A stretch of 64,000 bases of DNA from UBA4636 sp963650915. Its GTDB lineage: Bacteria; Bacillota; Clostridia; Christensenellales; Borkfalkiaceae. Shown here piece by piece: positions 43,232 through 52,782 of this stretch (its first letter is position 1; every line of letters starts with the position of its first letter). The stretch lies in the NCBI GenBank assembly GCA_963650915.1, contig CAVJMJ010000002.1, positions 87,722-151,721 on the forward strand, given 5' to 3'. The notes beneath the pieces are model-generated. The model did not search any database, was not told the origin of the DNA, and was given only the letters and a program-made list of their open reading frames with translations. A program made the translations under genes and the position numbers.

Positions 43232-45403
43232 TTAATCAACTTTTTCAAGAATAAATAATTTATAATCGAACTCACAAAACCATTCTCTCGACAAATTTAT
43301 ACCGACGTATTCGTAATACTCACCCGTATTGACTTCGCCGTTAAAACTGTTTTTATATAAGGCTTTGCAATCTAATCCGCAAAGTTTTAAATATCTGAAT
43401 TTTTCCTGTTCTGCTAATTTTGTGGCAAACAAAACGAGTGATACGGTTTTGTCTTTCGATACCGATTGAAGTGCCAAAAAGTTACCCTCGTGCGGGGAAG
43501 CAAGGTGATACAAAGTACCGCTATTAATTACCTTGTGATGGTATTTTTTATAAATTTCGGCAATTTCGGCAAGTTCTTTAATTTCATCTTCGGATAGCAA
43601 GTTTGGGTTCATTTCGTAACCGTAGGTACCGAAAAGCGCAAGAATCGCCTTCTTTTTGTAAGAAGTTATCTTGCTGTCGTTAACGTGGGTTCCCATAGTC
43701 GAGAGCGGATAGCCTATGGACGTATCGTAATTTATTATCATACGTCTTGCCGGGTTACTTTCGTCGCTCGTCCAAATTTGCGGTGTATAGTATAAAGTTC
43801 CCATATCGAACCTGCCACCGCCCGATGCGCAACCTTCTATCATGACAGAAGGGTAATCGTTTCTTATTCTTTGAATAAGGTCGTAATAGCCTAAAATCAA
43901 TCTATGGTAAACCTCACCCTGTCTTTTGCCGTATATTTCCGAATAATGTTCGCCTATCGTGCGATTGTAATCCCATTTGATATAGTCTACGGGATATTCT
44001 TCGAGGAAGGCTTTCATTTGTTCGTAAATATTATCTACGACGGCGGGATTTGCAAAATCGAGATGGCGTTGATGACGCATAAGGGACACAAAGTTCTTAT
44101 TGAAAGCCTTCAAAGCATATTCGGGGTGCTTTCTATATAAATCACTGTCGGGGTTAATCATTTCAGGCTCGAACCATATACCGAATTTAATGCCCTTATC
44201 TTTGCAATGATTAATGACTTTGTGTAAATCGATTTTGTCTTTGTTTACGTACCAGTCGCCGAGTGCTTTATAATCGTCGTTACGATTGCCGAACCAACCG
44301 TCGTCGAGAACGAAAAGTTCGGTACCTATTTTTATCGAATCGTCGATATACGAAATAATCGATTGGGTATCGAAGTTAAAGTAACAACCTTCCCACGAAT
44401 TGAACAAAACGGGTTTATATTCGTTATCGAAAGGGTAGGTTATAAGATTTTCTTTTATAAACGAATGGAAATTTTGCGACATCTTGTCTACCCCTTCGTA
44501 GGAGTAAGATATAACCGCCTGAGGGGTAACGAAATCGTCACCGCAATTTAATTGCCAACAAAAATCTTCGTCGTTTATGCCGTACGCTATATTGACGTTT
44601 GAAAACGCATTACAGTCTGCGTTAAAGGAAAAATTTCCGCTGTATATTAGATTAAAACCGATAACTTCGCCGTGGCGTAAATCTGCGTTTTTAGCTTTTA
44701 AATAAACAAAGGGATTTTCCTCGTGTGAAGATCTTCCGAGATTGGTACTTATAACTTGCGAACCGTCGTTTAAAACGTTTTCGCAATATTTTCTTTCCCT
44801 TCCCCATCTGCCGTGGAAATGAACCAAAGAATAATCCATTCCGAGAAGACCTAATTGCATGGATTGGGCACGCAAAATCTCTACCTGTTCCCCTTTATTT
44901 TCGATTACGAAATTTTTAACGATTATGTCTTTATCGCCGAAAACGGTCAAATACAACTTAACGTAAAGTTCGTCAGTCGTATCTTTAAGCAAAAATTCTA
45001 TCGTTTCAGCGTTATCGCCGTGCGCATGAGGCATTCCGTTAAAGGAAGGAAGTCCTTTGAATATTTTATGCGAAAGGTAAAGAAAATCGGTTTCATACGT
45101 TCCGCTTGCTTTTTTAACGACTATTGCGGAACGACGCTTGTCGGATAAAGCATGGCTCGATAATTCGAGCGGTGCGCAGTCAAAACGAAAACCGTCGGAA
45201 AAAACTTCCTCTTTATTATCTGCAACGTTCCAATAAGTAATGGCGTGCGTATAATCGTTTCTTATTGCATCGTAATCGGAAATATTTATTTGTTTGCCGA
45301 AATAAACGGTTTCAAGGTAGCCTGCGTCGTTTATGTACACGGAATACATAATGCTTCCGTTTTTAAGTTCGACAATTTTGTTACTTTCGCGTAATTCAAT
45401 CAT
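43232..45403 (-). CDS. Alpha-galactosidase, GH36
   Basis: Removes alpha-1,6-galactose from galactomannan or raffinose-type sugars. The 723-aa protein has the N-terminal beta-sandwich and a central barrel. The nucleophile is in VDYIKWDYNRTIGE, and ASGGGRFDMGTLYYTPQIWTSDESNPARR carries the acid/base aspartate. FVLDDGWFGNRNDD and KFGIWFEPEMI are substrate-site segments. No signal peptide, so it is cytoplasmic and acts on imported oligosaccharides. It has a strong separate promoter (45428-45456) and is closed by the terminator at 43168-43205. Confidence 0.95.
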   Translation of the reverse strand: MIELRESNKIVELKNGSIMYSVYINDAGYLETVYFGKQINISDYDAIRNDYTHAITYWNVADNKEEVFSDGFRFDCAPLELSSHALSDKRRSAIVVKKASGTYETDFLYLSHKIFKGLPSFNGMPHAHGDNAETIEFLLKDTTDELYVKLYLTVFGDKDIIVKNFVIENKGEQVEILRAQSMQLGLLGMDYSLVHFHGRWGRERKYCENVLNDGSQVISTNLGRSSHEENPFVYLKAKNADLRHGEVIGFNLIYSGNFSFNADCNAFSNVNIAYGINDEDFCWQLNCGDDFVTPQAVISYSYEGVDKMSQNFHSFIKENLITYPFDNEYKPVLFNSWEGCYFNFDTQSIISYIDDSIKIGTELFVLDDGWFGNRNDDYKALGDWYVNKDKIDLHKVINHCKDKGIKFGIWFEPEMINPDSDLYRKHPEYALKAFNKNFVSLMRHQRHLDFANPAVVDNIYEQMKAFLEEYPVDYIKWDYNRTIGEHYSEIYGKRQGEVYHRLILGYYDLIQRIRNDYPSVMIEGCASGGGRFDMGTLYYTPQIWTSDESNPARRMIINYDTSIGYPLSTMGTHVNDSKITSYKKKAILALFGTYGYEMNPNLLSEDEIKELAEIAEIYKKYHHKVINSGTLYHLASPHEGNFLALQSVSKDKTVSLVLFATKLAEQEKFRYLKLCGLDCKALYKNSFNGEVNTGEYYEYVGINLSREWFCEFDYKLFILEKVD

Positions 45404-45427
45404 TATTAATTCTCTCGTTTTTATTTT

Positions 45428-45456
45428 ATTTTAAGATAAACAAATGGAATTGTCAA
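45428..45456 (-). promoter_or_regulatory. Promoter of the alpha-galactosidase gene
   Basis: Minus strand: TTGACA (45451-45456), exactly 17 bp, TAAAAT (45428-45433). The start of transcription falls about 20 nt before the gene. Confidence 0.85.
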
Positions 45457-45503
45457 CGTTTTCGCGTCAGGTATTTGTTTTTTAAATTAGAAGCGTTTTC
45501 ATA
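45455..45503 (-). promoter_or_regulatory. Two AAAACG-containing operator-like sites
   Basis: Upstream of and touching the -35 box are GCGAAAACGTT (about 45455-45465) and ATGAAAACGCTT (about 45491-45502), 36 bp apart. The second partly fits the catabolite-responsive element pattern WTGNNARCGNWWWCAW. They are candidate sites for a LacI/CcpA-type repressor encoded elsewhere. Confidence 0.4.
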
Positions 45504-45608
45504 CGAAATATTCGGTATTATAAAATGCAGTAATCGCCGTAACGTAAGCGTCGGTTAAATTTTATCGTATATAAAACAACCTCGATTAATATAAAACAAA
45601 CTTAAAAA

Positions 45609-45628
45609 TAAGCCCTTATAAGGGCTTA
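45609..45628 (-). terminator. Terminator of nanE
   Basis: AGCCCTT/AAGGGCT palindrome followed on the minus strand by TTATTTTTAAG, right after the nanE stop. Confidence 0.75.
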
Positions 45629-45631
45629 AAT

Positions 45632-46348
45632 TTATTTAGCGTCGACAAAAATAGGATTACCGTCAAAAACACGAACGTAATTTTTGGTAATCTCCATCGG
45701 GCGGGTTATCGCTCCGCCGATGATTATTCTGTCTATACCGATATTTAAAATTTGATCTACTTCTTCAAAGGTATGAACGCCGCCTTCGGCAACGACTACC
45801 GAATTTTTGATCTCTTCATGCAATTGTTTACAAAAATCTATATCGGGAATTTTTATGTCCTTCGTTTGCTCGGTATAACTTCTCATCGTAGTGGATATGA
45901 GGTCAAACCCGAGTTTTTCGGCATTTTTGGCTTCTTCAAAGGTTGCTATATCCGCCATTACGGCTTTGTCGCTGTTATTACGAATATAATTTATTAAATT
46001 CTCGAGTTTTTCGCCCTTCGGTCTTACTCTGTCCGTCGCATCGAGTGCAATAACGGTACAATCCGACTTTATAAGTGCTTTAACTTCTTTTAAAGTCGGC
46101 GTAATATAAACTGGCGAATCGGGATAAACTTTTTTTATAAGACCGATTATCGGAAGTTTACCACCGAGTTTTTTGTTTATCGCGTTTATATCCCTGACGG
46201 TATTTGCCCTGATGCCTACCGCACCGCCGAGCATTGCGGCAAGTGCCATTTTAGGCATAGTGTCCGTTCCGTACATCGGCTCGTTTTTCAACGCTTGACA
46301 GGAAACAATAAGTCCTCTCGGTATTTTATCGTATTTTAAATTTTTCAC
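45632..46348 (-). CDS. nanE: N-acetylmannosamine-6-phosphate 2-epimerase
   Basis: Converts ManNAc-6-phosphate to GlcNAc-6-phosphate in sialic acid and amino-sugar use. The 238-aa TIM barrel begins IPRGLIVSCQALKNEPMYG, the family signature; VIALDATDRVRPKG and GFDLISTTMRSYT carry active-site residues. VVAEGGVHTFEEVDQ and IIIGGAITRPMEIT end the barrel. The start is a GTG with no strong ribosome binding site. It stands between two terminators. No nanA or nanK is in the window, so the epimerase may act on other mannosamine sources. Confidence 0.9.
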   Translation of the reverse strand: MKNLKYDKIPRGLIVSCQALKNEPMYGTDTMPKMALAAMLGGAVGIRANTVRDINAINKKLGGKLPIIGLIKKVYPDSPVYITPTLKEVKALIKSDCTVIALDATDRVRPKGEKLENLINYIRNNSDKAVMADIATFEEAKNAEKLGFDLISTTMRSYTEQTKDIKIPDIDFCKQLHEEIKNSVVVAEGGVHTFEEVDQILNIGIDRIIIGGAITRPMEITKNYVRVFDGNPIFVDAK

Positions 46349-46374
46349 AGTATCTAATTTCCAATTTTAGTTGC

Positions 46375-46403
46375 CCCCGAAGGTTGAATTTCAACCTTCG
46401 GGG
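46375..46403 (-). terminator. Terminator of the carbohydrate operon
   Basis: A perfect 13-bp stem, CCCCGAAGGTTGA, loop ATT, TCAACCTTCGGGG, lies between the GH26 gene and nanE. The minus-strand tail is weakly T-rich, so strand preference is uncertain. Confidence 0.65.
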
Positions 46404-46430
46404 CTTTGTTGCCTAAAAAACCTGAAAAGA

Positions 46431-48404
46431 CTAATTGTTACCGTATTTTGCCTCTAAACGAGCAAAGCCATCTTTAAACGCTGTAACGGTTTTTTGTAAG
46501 TCGGAATAATTATCGGTATAAGGATCGAAGAATTGCAAACGGTTGGTAATTTTTTGACCGCTATAGTCGTTGCAGTTAAACCAAACCATACCTTTGATTT
46601 GTTGAACGTAAGCGGGTTGAGGATCTGAACAGAATTCGTCAAACATACCCTTTACCCATTCAGCCTGCGTGTCTGCGTTTCTACCGAGTTTCCCGGTATA
46701 GTCACCGCCGCTTCCGCATGCGAATTCGGAGATAATTACGCCCCAGTTTTTGAAACCGCTTTCGCAGTTTTTGATATAAAGTTTATTGTATCTTTCGTTA
46801 AAAGATTCAATGCCTTCCTCTCCCTCGGCGTAGTTGTTCATTTCGTAATCGGTTGCGCCGATCAATTGAACGTATTCTTTACCGGGGAAGTAGCAAAGGT
46901 CTTCACCCCAAGAAGAGAAGGGACAAGATTTTGCTATCGGGTTCCAAATCCAAATAACGTTGTTGGCACCTTCGCTTAAGAAAATGTTGTAAAGTTTTTG
47001 CCAAGTCATCGTAAAGATATCGGGATCGAGAAGAGTCATCATACCGCAGTAACTCGTCCAGTCGGTGTTCATTTCGTTGTTTAATCTGAACAAAATGGGT
47101 TTGCCGTAAGCCTTCATATCTTGAGCAAGTTTTTTGAAGTGGTCATCGTATTTACCGCGCAAAATATCGAACATCGGGGTTATATCGTCGGCGACGATAT
47201 TGTTATTCGTGGTAAATTGATAGGTAAACTGCAATACCGGTTGACCGTTTACGCCGTTACCGCCTGCAAGAGCGGTTGACATATTGGTGTTGAAGTAATG
47301 CTTCGTTGATCCGTAAGAGATGTGCGTATAAGTAGGATAAATGTCGTAAGTATATCCGGTTGCTTCCTCTATGCCTTTCTTATAGTCTTTACTTTGCTTA
47401 TAGTTGCTATCGTATTCAGATTCGCCTGGGTTTAAACTTGCGCCCGAAATAGATTTGCTGAATACGCCCCAGTTAAGGGTTTTAGAATTAGAAATCTGAC
47501 GGAAGTAATCTCTCGTTTCTCTCGACCAAGCCTTTTCTTCGACTACGTCGCCTGCGTTGAAATAATTTCTTTGAACGCCTTTGGAGGAGAATAAATTCAT
47601 ACTCTTTACAAGACTGTCCATAACGTCGGATTTATTGGTTTTGGACTTCATAACGAACAAGTTAAAGTTCTTTTCGTCGCCTACTTTACGAACTACCGCA
47701 ATGTTATAGAAGGGTCTTTCGATATTTGCCGCGTCGTTAATTTGAACGTCGAAACGATAAATATCGAACCCCGGTTTAGTCGTAGTATCGCCGTAATTGT
47801 GTTCTGCCGCAGACGTACTGAAGTGACAATCGGTACCTTTTAAAAGGGTTAAATTTTGATTAGTGTAGTATTTTTCACTCATCAAATGGCGCAATAACCA
47901 TTCGTCGCCGTAAAGTGCCCAAGGGGTAGGATTGCTTGTATACGGGTTACTCGATTCAACGCTTGCCGATAAAACGGAGTCGTCGAATTTAATAACGGTA
48001 CGATATTTTGCTATCGTGTAATCTACTTCGATGTCGGTCGAAGGAAGAGTATAACAAACACCGCCCGAAAGGTTTACTATACGAACGTTGTTTTCGTTGT
48101 ATAACTCAAACTTCATATCGTAACGAGAATTCGTCGCCGTAAAAGTGCTTACGTACTTGCCGTTAACGTTATATCTTGCGCCCGTTAAATCGTCGGAAGT
48201 ATTAAAGCCGTTATCGGCGTCTATAAATTGTTTGTCAATCGAGAAAGCGTATTTTAACGACGCTTTATCCGTGCTAATTTCATCGGTCATGGTACTATCT
48301 CCTTTACTGCTTGATTTGTTTCCGCTTTCTTCACCAGTCGGAGTGCAACCGAATGCGGTAAACGCAAGAAGACAACTCAAAAACATAATCAGAACTTTTT
48401 TCAT
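46431..48404 (-). CDS. GH26-like beta-mannanase lipoprotein
   Basis: Surface-anchored glycosidase, 657 aa. The lipobox is AFGC followed by TPTGEES. The N-terminal half (about 40-270) is a beta-rich domain, possibly carbohydrate binding. The C-terminal half is the GH26 barrel: RLNNEMNTDW (acid/base Glu), VIWIWNPIA, VIISEFACGSGG (nucleophile Glu) and VWFNCNDYSG. It probably cuts beta-mannan outside the cell. I start it at the second ATG (MKKVLIMF), since AAGGA lies 11 nt upstream of it but touches the first ATG (48416). It is the last gene of the operon. Confidence 0.85.
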   Translation of the reverse strand: MKKVLIMFLSCLLAFTAFGCTPTGEESGNKSSSKGDSTMTDEISTDKASLKYAFSIDKQFIDADNGFNTSDDLTGARYNVNGKYVSTFTATNSRYDMKFELYNENNVRIVNLSGGVCYTLPSTDIEVDYTIAKYRTVIKFDDSVLSASVESSNPYTSNPTPWALYGDEWLLRHLMSEKYYTNQNLTLLKGTDCHFSTSAAEHNYGDTTTKPGFDIYRFDVQINDAANIERPFYNIAVVRKVGDEKNFNLFVMKSKTNKSDVMDSLVKSMNLFSSKGVQRNYFNAGDVVEEKAWSRETRDYFRQISNSKTLNWGVFSKSISGASLNPGESEYDSNYKQSKDYKKGIEEATGYTYDIYPTYTHISYGSTKHYFNTNMSTALAGGNGVNGQPVLQFTYQFTTNNNIVADDITPMFDILRGKYDDHFKKLAQDMKAYGKPILFRLNNEMNTDWTSYCGMMTLLDPDIFTMTWQKLYNIFLSEGANNVIWIWNPIAKSCPFSSWGEDLCYFPGKEYVQLIGATDYEMNNYAEGEEGIESFNERYNKLYIKNCESGFKNWGVIISEFACGSGGDYTGKLGRNADTQAEWVKGMFDEFCSDPQPAYVQQIKGMVWFNCNDYSGQKITNRLQFFDPYTDNYSDLQKTVTAFKDGFARLEAKYGNN

Positions 48405-48423
48405 CTTGATTTCCATCCTTTAA

Positions 48424-50178
48424 TTAATTTATTTTATAAGTCAAAACCTGACTATACAAACCGTAATTCGAGTCTTCCGAGGTTTCATTGTAGTAAAGTA
48501 AAACCTTTGCGGAATTTTGATCTTTAGAAACCACTATAACATCGCATTCTCTTTCTTGTTGCCAACCGTTGTAATTTATCGTATTGACGGTAATTTTACC
48601 CGACTCGAGTTGTTCACTCGTCATAACCAAATCGTTCGGGGCAAAAGATTTAATGCAATCGGCGCACTTTTCCGCCGAATTTGAAGTAGCAATATTCAAT
48701 TTTGCCGAAAAATGGCTTAAATTGTTAAACGTCCAACTGTTCTGCAAATATCCCCTTGCAAGATAATTTTGTGCGGTAGTACTCGTATAATTGTCGTAGG
48801 ATTCGTCAAGCAAAGTGCGATATTTGTGCATAAACGCTATTTTTGACGAGATATTCGACATATGCGTCCATTCGCCGTTCCAACCGCTTAAACCGAGGTC
48901 TTTTTCATAGCCCGAGGTCGCACCGCCCAAAAAACCGACGGGAATTTCGGGAGCAAACTCATGCATTTGATCGGCGTAAGGTTTATAGAAAGTTATCGTA
49001 AACCATCTTCCTTCCATGTACGGATAAGATTTCATAAGCGTAACGAATTTTTCTATTGCATTTTTGTTAACAACGGTAGTACGCCCGTCTTCGAGTTTAA
49101 GTTCTATAATAAGGATCAAATCCGATTTTCTTACCGATTGAATTATTTCGTCGAGAAGGGGGAAACAATCGCCGTATTTTGCACTGTAATCGTTTAATTT
49201 AAGAGTTGTGGCGTAACTACTTAAAGTCGGCTCGAAACTAACGCCTTTCGTCGACGAAAAATTGTTTGAAGTCATATCGTGACAAATGATAAACTCACCG
49301 TCACGGGTGAATTGTATGTCTATTTCCGCGTGGGTGGCACCTTCGGAAACCGACGCCGCAACCGCCATTTCGGAATTTTGGTTTGCGTAAGCGGTAATTC
49401 CCCTATGCGCCGCAACGTTTTGCGCTTTCGTAAAACCGGACTTTTTAAAGTAACTAACGGAATTTACGAAATCTGACGACTTTTTAACCACGACGCCCGT
49501 AGCACCGCAAGATATGGCAGACAACGCTTCGTCCTCGGTCTCCGTCATCGCCCAGCATACCTTACTCATAGCGGAAAGATATTCGGCGGCGACGGCAAAA
49601 TTTTCGTCGGAAGCGTCAAACATCAAAGTGTTTGTATAATATTTATTTGATTCTGCAATATATTCCCAAGTTCCGTATCTGTTTTGTGGAATTTTTATCT
49701 CGGTTAAATCGTAAACGGTATTTGCAATCGAACTAACCTTGTCTTCGGAAATTTTCTTTAACACTTCCAAATCTGACGATACGACTGTAATGTCTTTAAT
49801 GAGATAAGTATCGTTCATCATATCGATGAACCCGTCTACATTTGTATTATCAAGACGCAAAACGGGGATAAAAACTCCTTTTATGCGAGAGTTAAACAAT
49901 TCGATAAAGGAAGTTTTACTTCCGTCAAAGGTTACGTTCAAGTCTTTGTCGGGCGTAAACATAACCGCGCTTATACCGCTTGAAGAGGCTTGAGCCGACG
50001 TAGGCAAGTCGCTTAAACTTTCAGGCTCCAAAACGGCGGTAGGCTCGATCATAAGAGCCGACTTCGTTCTTGCATTCACGTAAGAAGAATACTCAGATTT
50101 TGCTTGCGCCGTCGTCAAAACAGGCGTTACGAAAGCAATCGATAAAACTAAAAGCAATGCTAATAATGTTTTTTTCAT
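48424..50178 (-). CDS. Secreted glycerophosphodiester phosphodiesterase-like protein
   Basis: A 584-aa exported protein with signal peptide (MKKTLLALLLVLSIAFVTPV, cleavage near AQA). The first 230 residues are of unrecognised type. A GDPD-like barrel follows: AAHRGITAYANQNSEMA and HAEIDIQFTRDGEFIICHD match the GDPD metal and catalytic motifs. The conserved Glu of the usual PEN segment is Gln here. The C-terminal about 100 residues are beta-rich. Family members cleave glycerophosphodiesters, and wall teichoic acid or lipids are possible substrates. The placement between glycosidase genes is unusual. Confidence 0.75.
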   Translation of the reverse strand: MKKTLLALLLVLSIAFVTPVLTTAQAKSEYSSYVNARTKSALMIEPTAVLEPESLSDLPTSAQASSSGISAVMFTPDKDLNVTFDGSKTSFIELFNSRIKGVFIPVLRLDNTNVDGFIDMMNDTYLIKDITVVSSDLEVLKKISEDKVSSIANTVYDLTEIKIPQNRYGTWEYIAESNKYYTNTLMFDASDENFAVAAEYLSAMSKVCWAMTETEDEALSAISCGATGVVVKKSSDFVNSVSYFKKSGFTKAQNVAAHRGITAYANQNSEMAVAASVSEGATHAEIDIQFTRDGEFIICHDMTSNNFSSTKGVSFEPTLSSYATTLKLNDYSAKYGDCFPLLDEIIQSVRKSDLILIIELKLEDGRTTVVNKNAIEKFVTLMKSYPYMEGRWFTITFYKPYADQMHEFAPEIPVGFLGGATSGYEKDLGLSGWNGEWTHMSNISSKIAFMHKYRTLLDESYDNYTSTTAQNYLARGYLQNSWTFNNLSHFSAKLNIATSNSAEKCADCIKSFAPNDLVMTSEQLESGKITVNTINYNGWQQERECDVIVVSKDQNSAKVLLYYNETSEDSNYGLYSQVLTYKIN

Positions 50179-50190
50179 GGTATTTCCTCC

Positions 50191-50793
50191 CTACACGCCT
50201 ACGATAATAAGAAATTCGCGGGAAACATCTCCGCAAGTCAATTTTGCTTTGTATTCGCCGTCAGGGCATGATTCCTTAACTGTAATTTTTGCAATTAAAC
50301 CTTGACTTTCGATGGTAACTTTGTCGCTTTCCACCGTCCAAACGGGCGTAACACCGTCACTTAACTCGTAAAAGGCTCTGACCGTTGCCGTTTTGCCCTG
50401 TCTTAAAACGAGTTTGTCGTTGGGTAACATCAAAGTAAGTTCAGGTTCTTTAACGGTAACTTTAACGTGACCGATTTCTTTACCCGAAAGGGTAAAAACG
50501 ATTTCGGTTTCGCCGTACAATTTACCCGAAACGGTCATTTCCGTTCCGTTTTGACTGACGCTTGCTATTTTTGATTCGGTAAACGTCCATCTGATGTTCA
50601 TCGAGTCTATTTTACTTTCGGAAACGACGTTTACGACTTGGCTTTCGCCTTTATAAAACTCCAACTCGGTTTTATCGAGATAAACACTCGGTTTTTGTGT
50701 GTCGTCTTGCTCGCCTGTCGGTGTACAACCGACGACAAGAAAGGAGCAAACAGACAAAACCATCGCTAACAGAATAAAACAAATTTTTCTCAT
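50191..50793 (-). CDS. Ig-like (BIG2-type) lipoprotein
   Basis: A 200-aa lipoprotein (lipobox VVGC, then TPTGEQD) with two consecutive immunoglobulin-like domains. The first is about residues 38-112 (LDKTELEFYKGESQVVNVV...), the second about 113-200 (LMLPNDKLVLRQGKTATVRAF...). Such domains mediate surface adhesion or spacing. No enzymatic motif. The start at the second codon (ATG 50793) leaves AGGGG 6 nt upstream, while a GTG precedes it. Its CTPTGE start closely matches that of the GH26 lipoprotein. Confidence 0.7.
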   Translation of the reverse strand: MRKICFILLAMVLSVCSFLVVGCTPTGEQDDTQKPSVYLDKTELEFYKGESQVVNVVSESKIDSMNIRWTFTESKIASVSQNGTEMTVSGKLYGETEIVFTLSGKEIGHVKVTVKEPELTLMLPNDKLVLRQGKTATVRAFYELSDGVTPVWTVESDKVTIESQGLIAKITVKESCPDGEYKAKLTCGDVSREFLIIVGV

Positions 50794-50811
50794 CACGTAC
50801 CCCTATATGAA

Positions 50812-52782
50812 TTATTTATTTATTGCGGTATCGATTCTAATGAATCTAACGCTCTCGTTTTTAACGTTTTCAACGATTTCTTCCGAAGTTTTATCCCATT
50901 TTATGGAAATATCGTTGCCGATATCGTCTTTAAAGCGATAACTTCCTTCGCCCGAAACCATAAAGGTAAGTTGTGTATATTTTTGCAAATCGTTGTCCAC
51001 GTCGGAAAACAATTTTCCGTCTTTTAAGTTAAGCGGAACACAGTGATTTTCCCTTACGAACACGGGCAAAGTCTCCCTTTTAACGTCAACCGTAATCGTC
51101 TTTCCGCCGACGAATGATTCACCGCTAAACATATCGTACCAAACGCCTTCGGGCAAATATAAGGTACGAGTGCTAACGTAATCTTCGAGTATCGGGGCGA
51201 CTAAAATCGCATCGCCGAGCATGAATTCGTCGGATATCCCGTAAACGTTTTCGTCGTTCGGGAATTCAAGCCACAAACCGCGAACGGATGAAAGCCCGGT
51301 TTGGTTTGCGTTAAGCATAAGATTGTAAAAGTACGGCGTTAAATTATAGTGTAAGAAGAATTGTTTTCTTAAAATTTGCAACAATTCGGGATCTTTATGG
51401 AACGCCGAAATATTCCACGGGCTTCTGTCGTTTGTTTTCCAAGCCCCCGTAAAATCACACCTGTTATTTTGAACGGGGTCGCTGTGCCACTGCATTATAG
51501 GCAAGAAACACGCCGTTTGAGTAGCCCTTAAATAAAGTTCTTCGGTGGGAAGATAGCCGGAAAATCCTGCTATATCGTATCCCCAGGCGTTTATACCGCA
51601 AGTACCAGCGGTAATCCCCGCCTTGACGACGGAACGGAATTCCGACCAAGTCGATTCCTGATCGCCCGCCCAAACGAGGGAGAAAGACGGGGTATTCTGC
51701 CCGCCCGCGCGTGAAAAGACAACTCTGTCCTTTCCAACGAAATCGGCAAAAGCCTTGGTATACTGTTCGCAATATGCGTTTTGACCTTCGATGCCGGTGG
51801 TGCCGTCGGAAAACTTGACCGACCTGTCGTGAATAAACTCACCGCCGTCGGTTTTGAAGCCGTCAATGCCCATTTCCAAAAGGTATTTGAAGCGATTAAA
51901 CCAATGCTCGCTTCCTACGGGGTCGGTAAAATCGGGCACCATGGAGTCAACACACCAAGTGTGAGGAATCTCGTAAGGGGTTCCGTCGGCGTTTAAAACG
52001 CATTCTTTTGTCTTTTTAACGTAATCGTTATCGGATAAAAGTTGCTCGATATTGCAATCGCCTTCGATATTGCAACCCTGCGCGTAAATGGGAACAAGCC
52101 ACAAAAGTAGTTTTATCCCGCTATCGTGCATATCCTCGATCATTTTTTTAGGGTCATGCCAATATTTAGATTGTGAAAAATCAACCTCGTCGAGTTTAGC
52201 GTACTCGTCCCCTTCTTTATGAGGAATTTTACTGCCGTTAAAAAGATAGTGGGTAGTCAAATCGCTCCAAGGTTCGATTACGAAAACGTTATGCAAAAAG
52301 CCGTTTTCCTCGTTTAACTTTAACTGTTCGTAAACCTCGTCCTCGGTTTTCCAACGGTTGGAACTCATCCAAGCGCCCAAAACCCACTTAGGAAAAACTC
52401 GAGGCATAGAGGTTAATTTTCTGAATTCATATAAAACTTCCTTCGGCGAACCTTCCAAAAGGTAGGCTTTGGGAACCTCGCCGTTAGTCGGCATATGGCA
52501 AAAAATCGTAATTTCGTTTTTTACGGTAAAATCGAAATCTACTTCGCAATAGGTATCGACATAAACGCCGAAACCGTCCGGCGTCATAAAAAACGGCATT
52601 GAAAGATAGGTATATTCACCCTGATAAAAGCATTTTTCTATGACGGAAGCGACGACTTTTTTGCCTATATGGTTAACGTCGTCGAACTTTTCGCCAAAGC
52701 CCCAAACCGCACGATAAGGCATGTTTAAAGTAAGAGTAAAACCGTCACTGCTTTTAATAAATAAATTGTCTATACGTTTCAT
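50812..52782 (-). CDS. GH31 family alpha-glycosidase
   Basis: A 656-aa cytoplasmic glycosidase of GH31, which includes alpha-glucosidases and alpha-xylosidases. The N-terminal domain has WGFGEKFDD. The barrel has WMSSNRWKTEDEVYEQL, the nucleophile Asp in GIDGFKTDGGEFI, SLVWAGDQESTW with the acid/base Asp, and YDIAGFSG. The C-terminal beta domain ends in FMLGDAILVAPILED and PEGVWYDMFSG. Substrate is not fixed by these motifs. Its ATG overlaps the DUF4127 stop by 4 nt. Confidence 0.92.
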   Translation of the reverse strand: MKRIDNLFIKSSDGFTLTLNMPYRAVWGFGEKFDDVNHIGKKVVASVIEKCFYQGEYTYLSMPFFMTPDGFGVYVDTYCEVDFDFTVKNEITIFCHMPTNGEVPKAYLLEGSPKEVLYEFRKLTSMPRVFPKWVLGAWMSSNRWKTEDEVYEQLKLNEENGFLHNVFVIEPWSDLTTHYLFNGSKIPHKEGDEYAKLDEVDFSQSKYWHDPKKMIEDMHDSGIKLLLWLVPIYAQGCNIEGDCNIEQLLSDNDYVKKTKECVLNADGTPYEIPHTWCVDSMVPDFTDPVGSEHWFNRFKYLLEMGIDGFKTDGGEFIHDRSVKFSDGTTGIEGQNAYCEQYTKAFADFVGKDRVVFSRAGGQNTPSFSLVWAGDQESTWSEFRSVVKAGITAGTCGINAWGYDIAGFSGYLPTEELYLRATQTACFLPIMQWHSDPVQNNRCDFTGAWKTNDRSPWNISAFHKDPELLQILRKQFFLHYNLTPYFYNLMLNANQTGLSSVRGLWLEFPNDENVYGISDEFMLGDAILVAPILEDYVSTRTLYLPEGVWYDMFSGESFVGGKTITVDVKRETLPVFVRENHCVPLNLKDGKLFSDVDNDLQKYTQLTFMVSGEGSYRFKDDIGNDISIKWDKTSEEIVENVKNESVRFIRIDTAINK

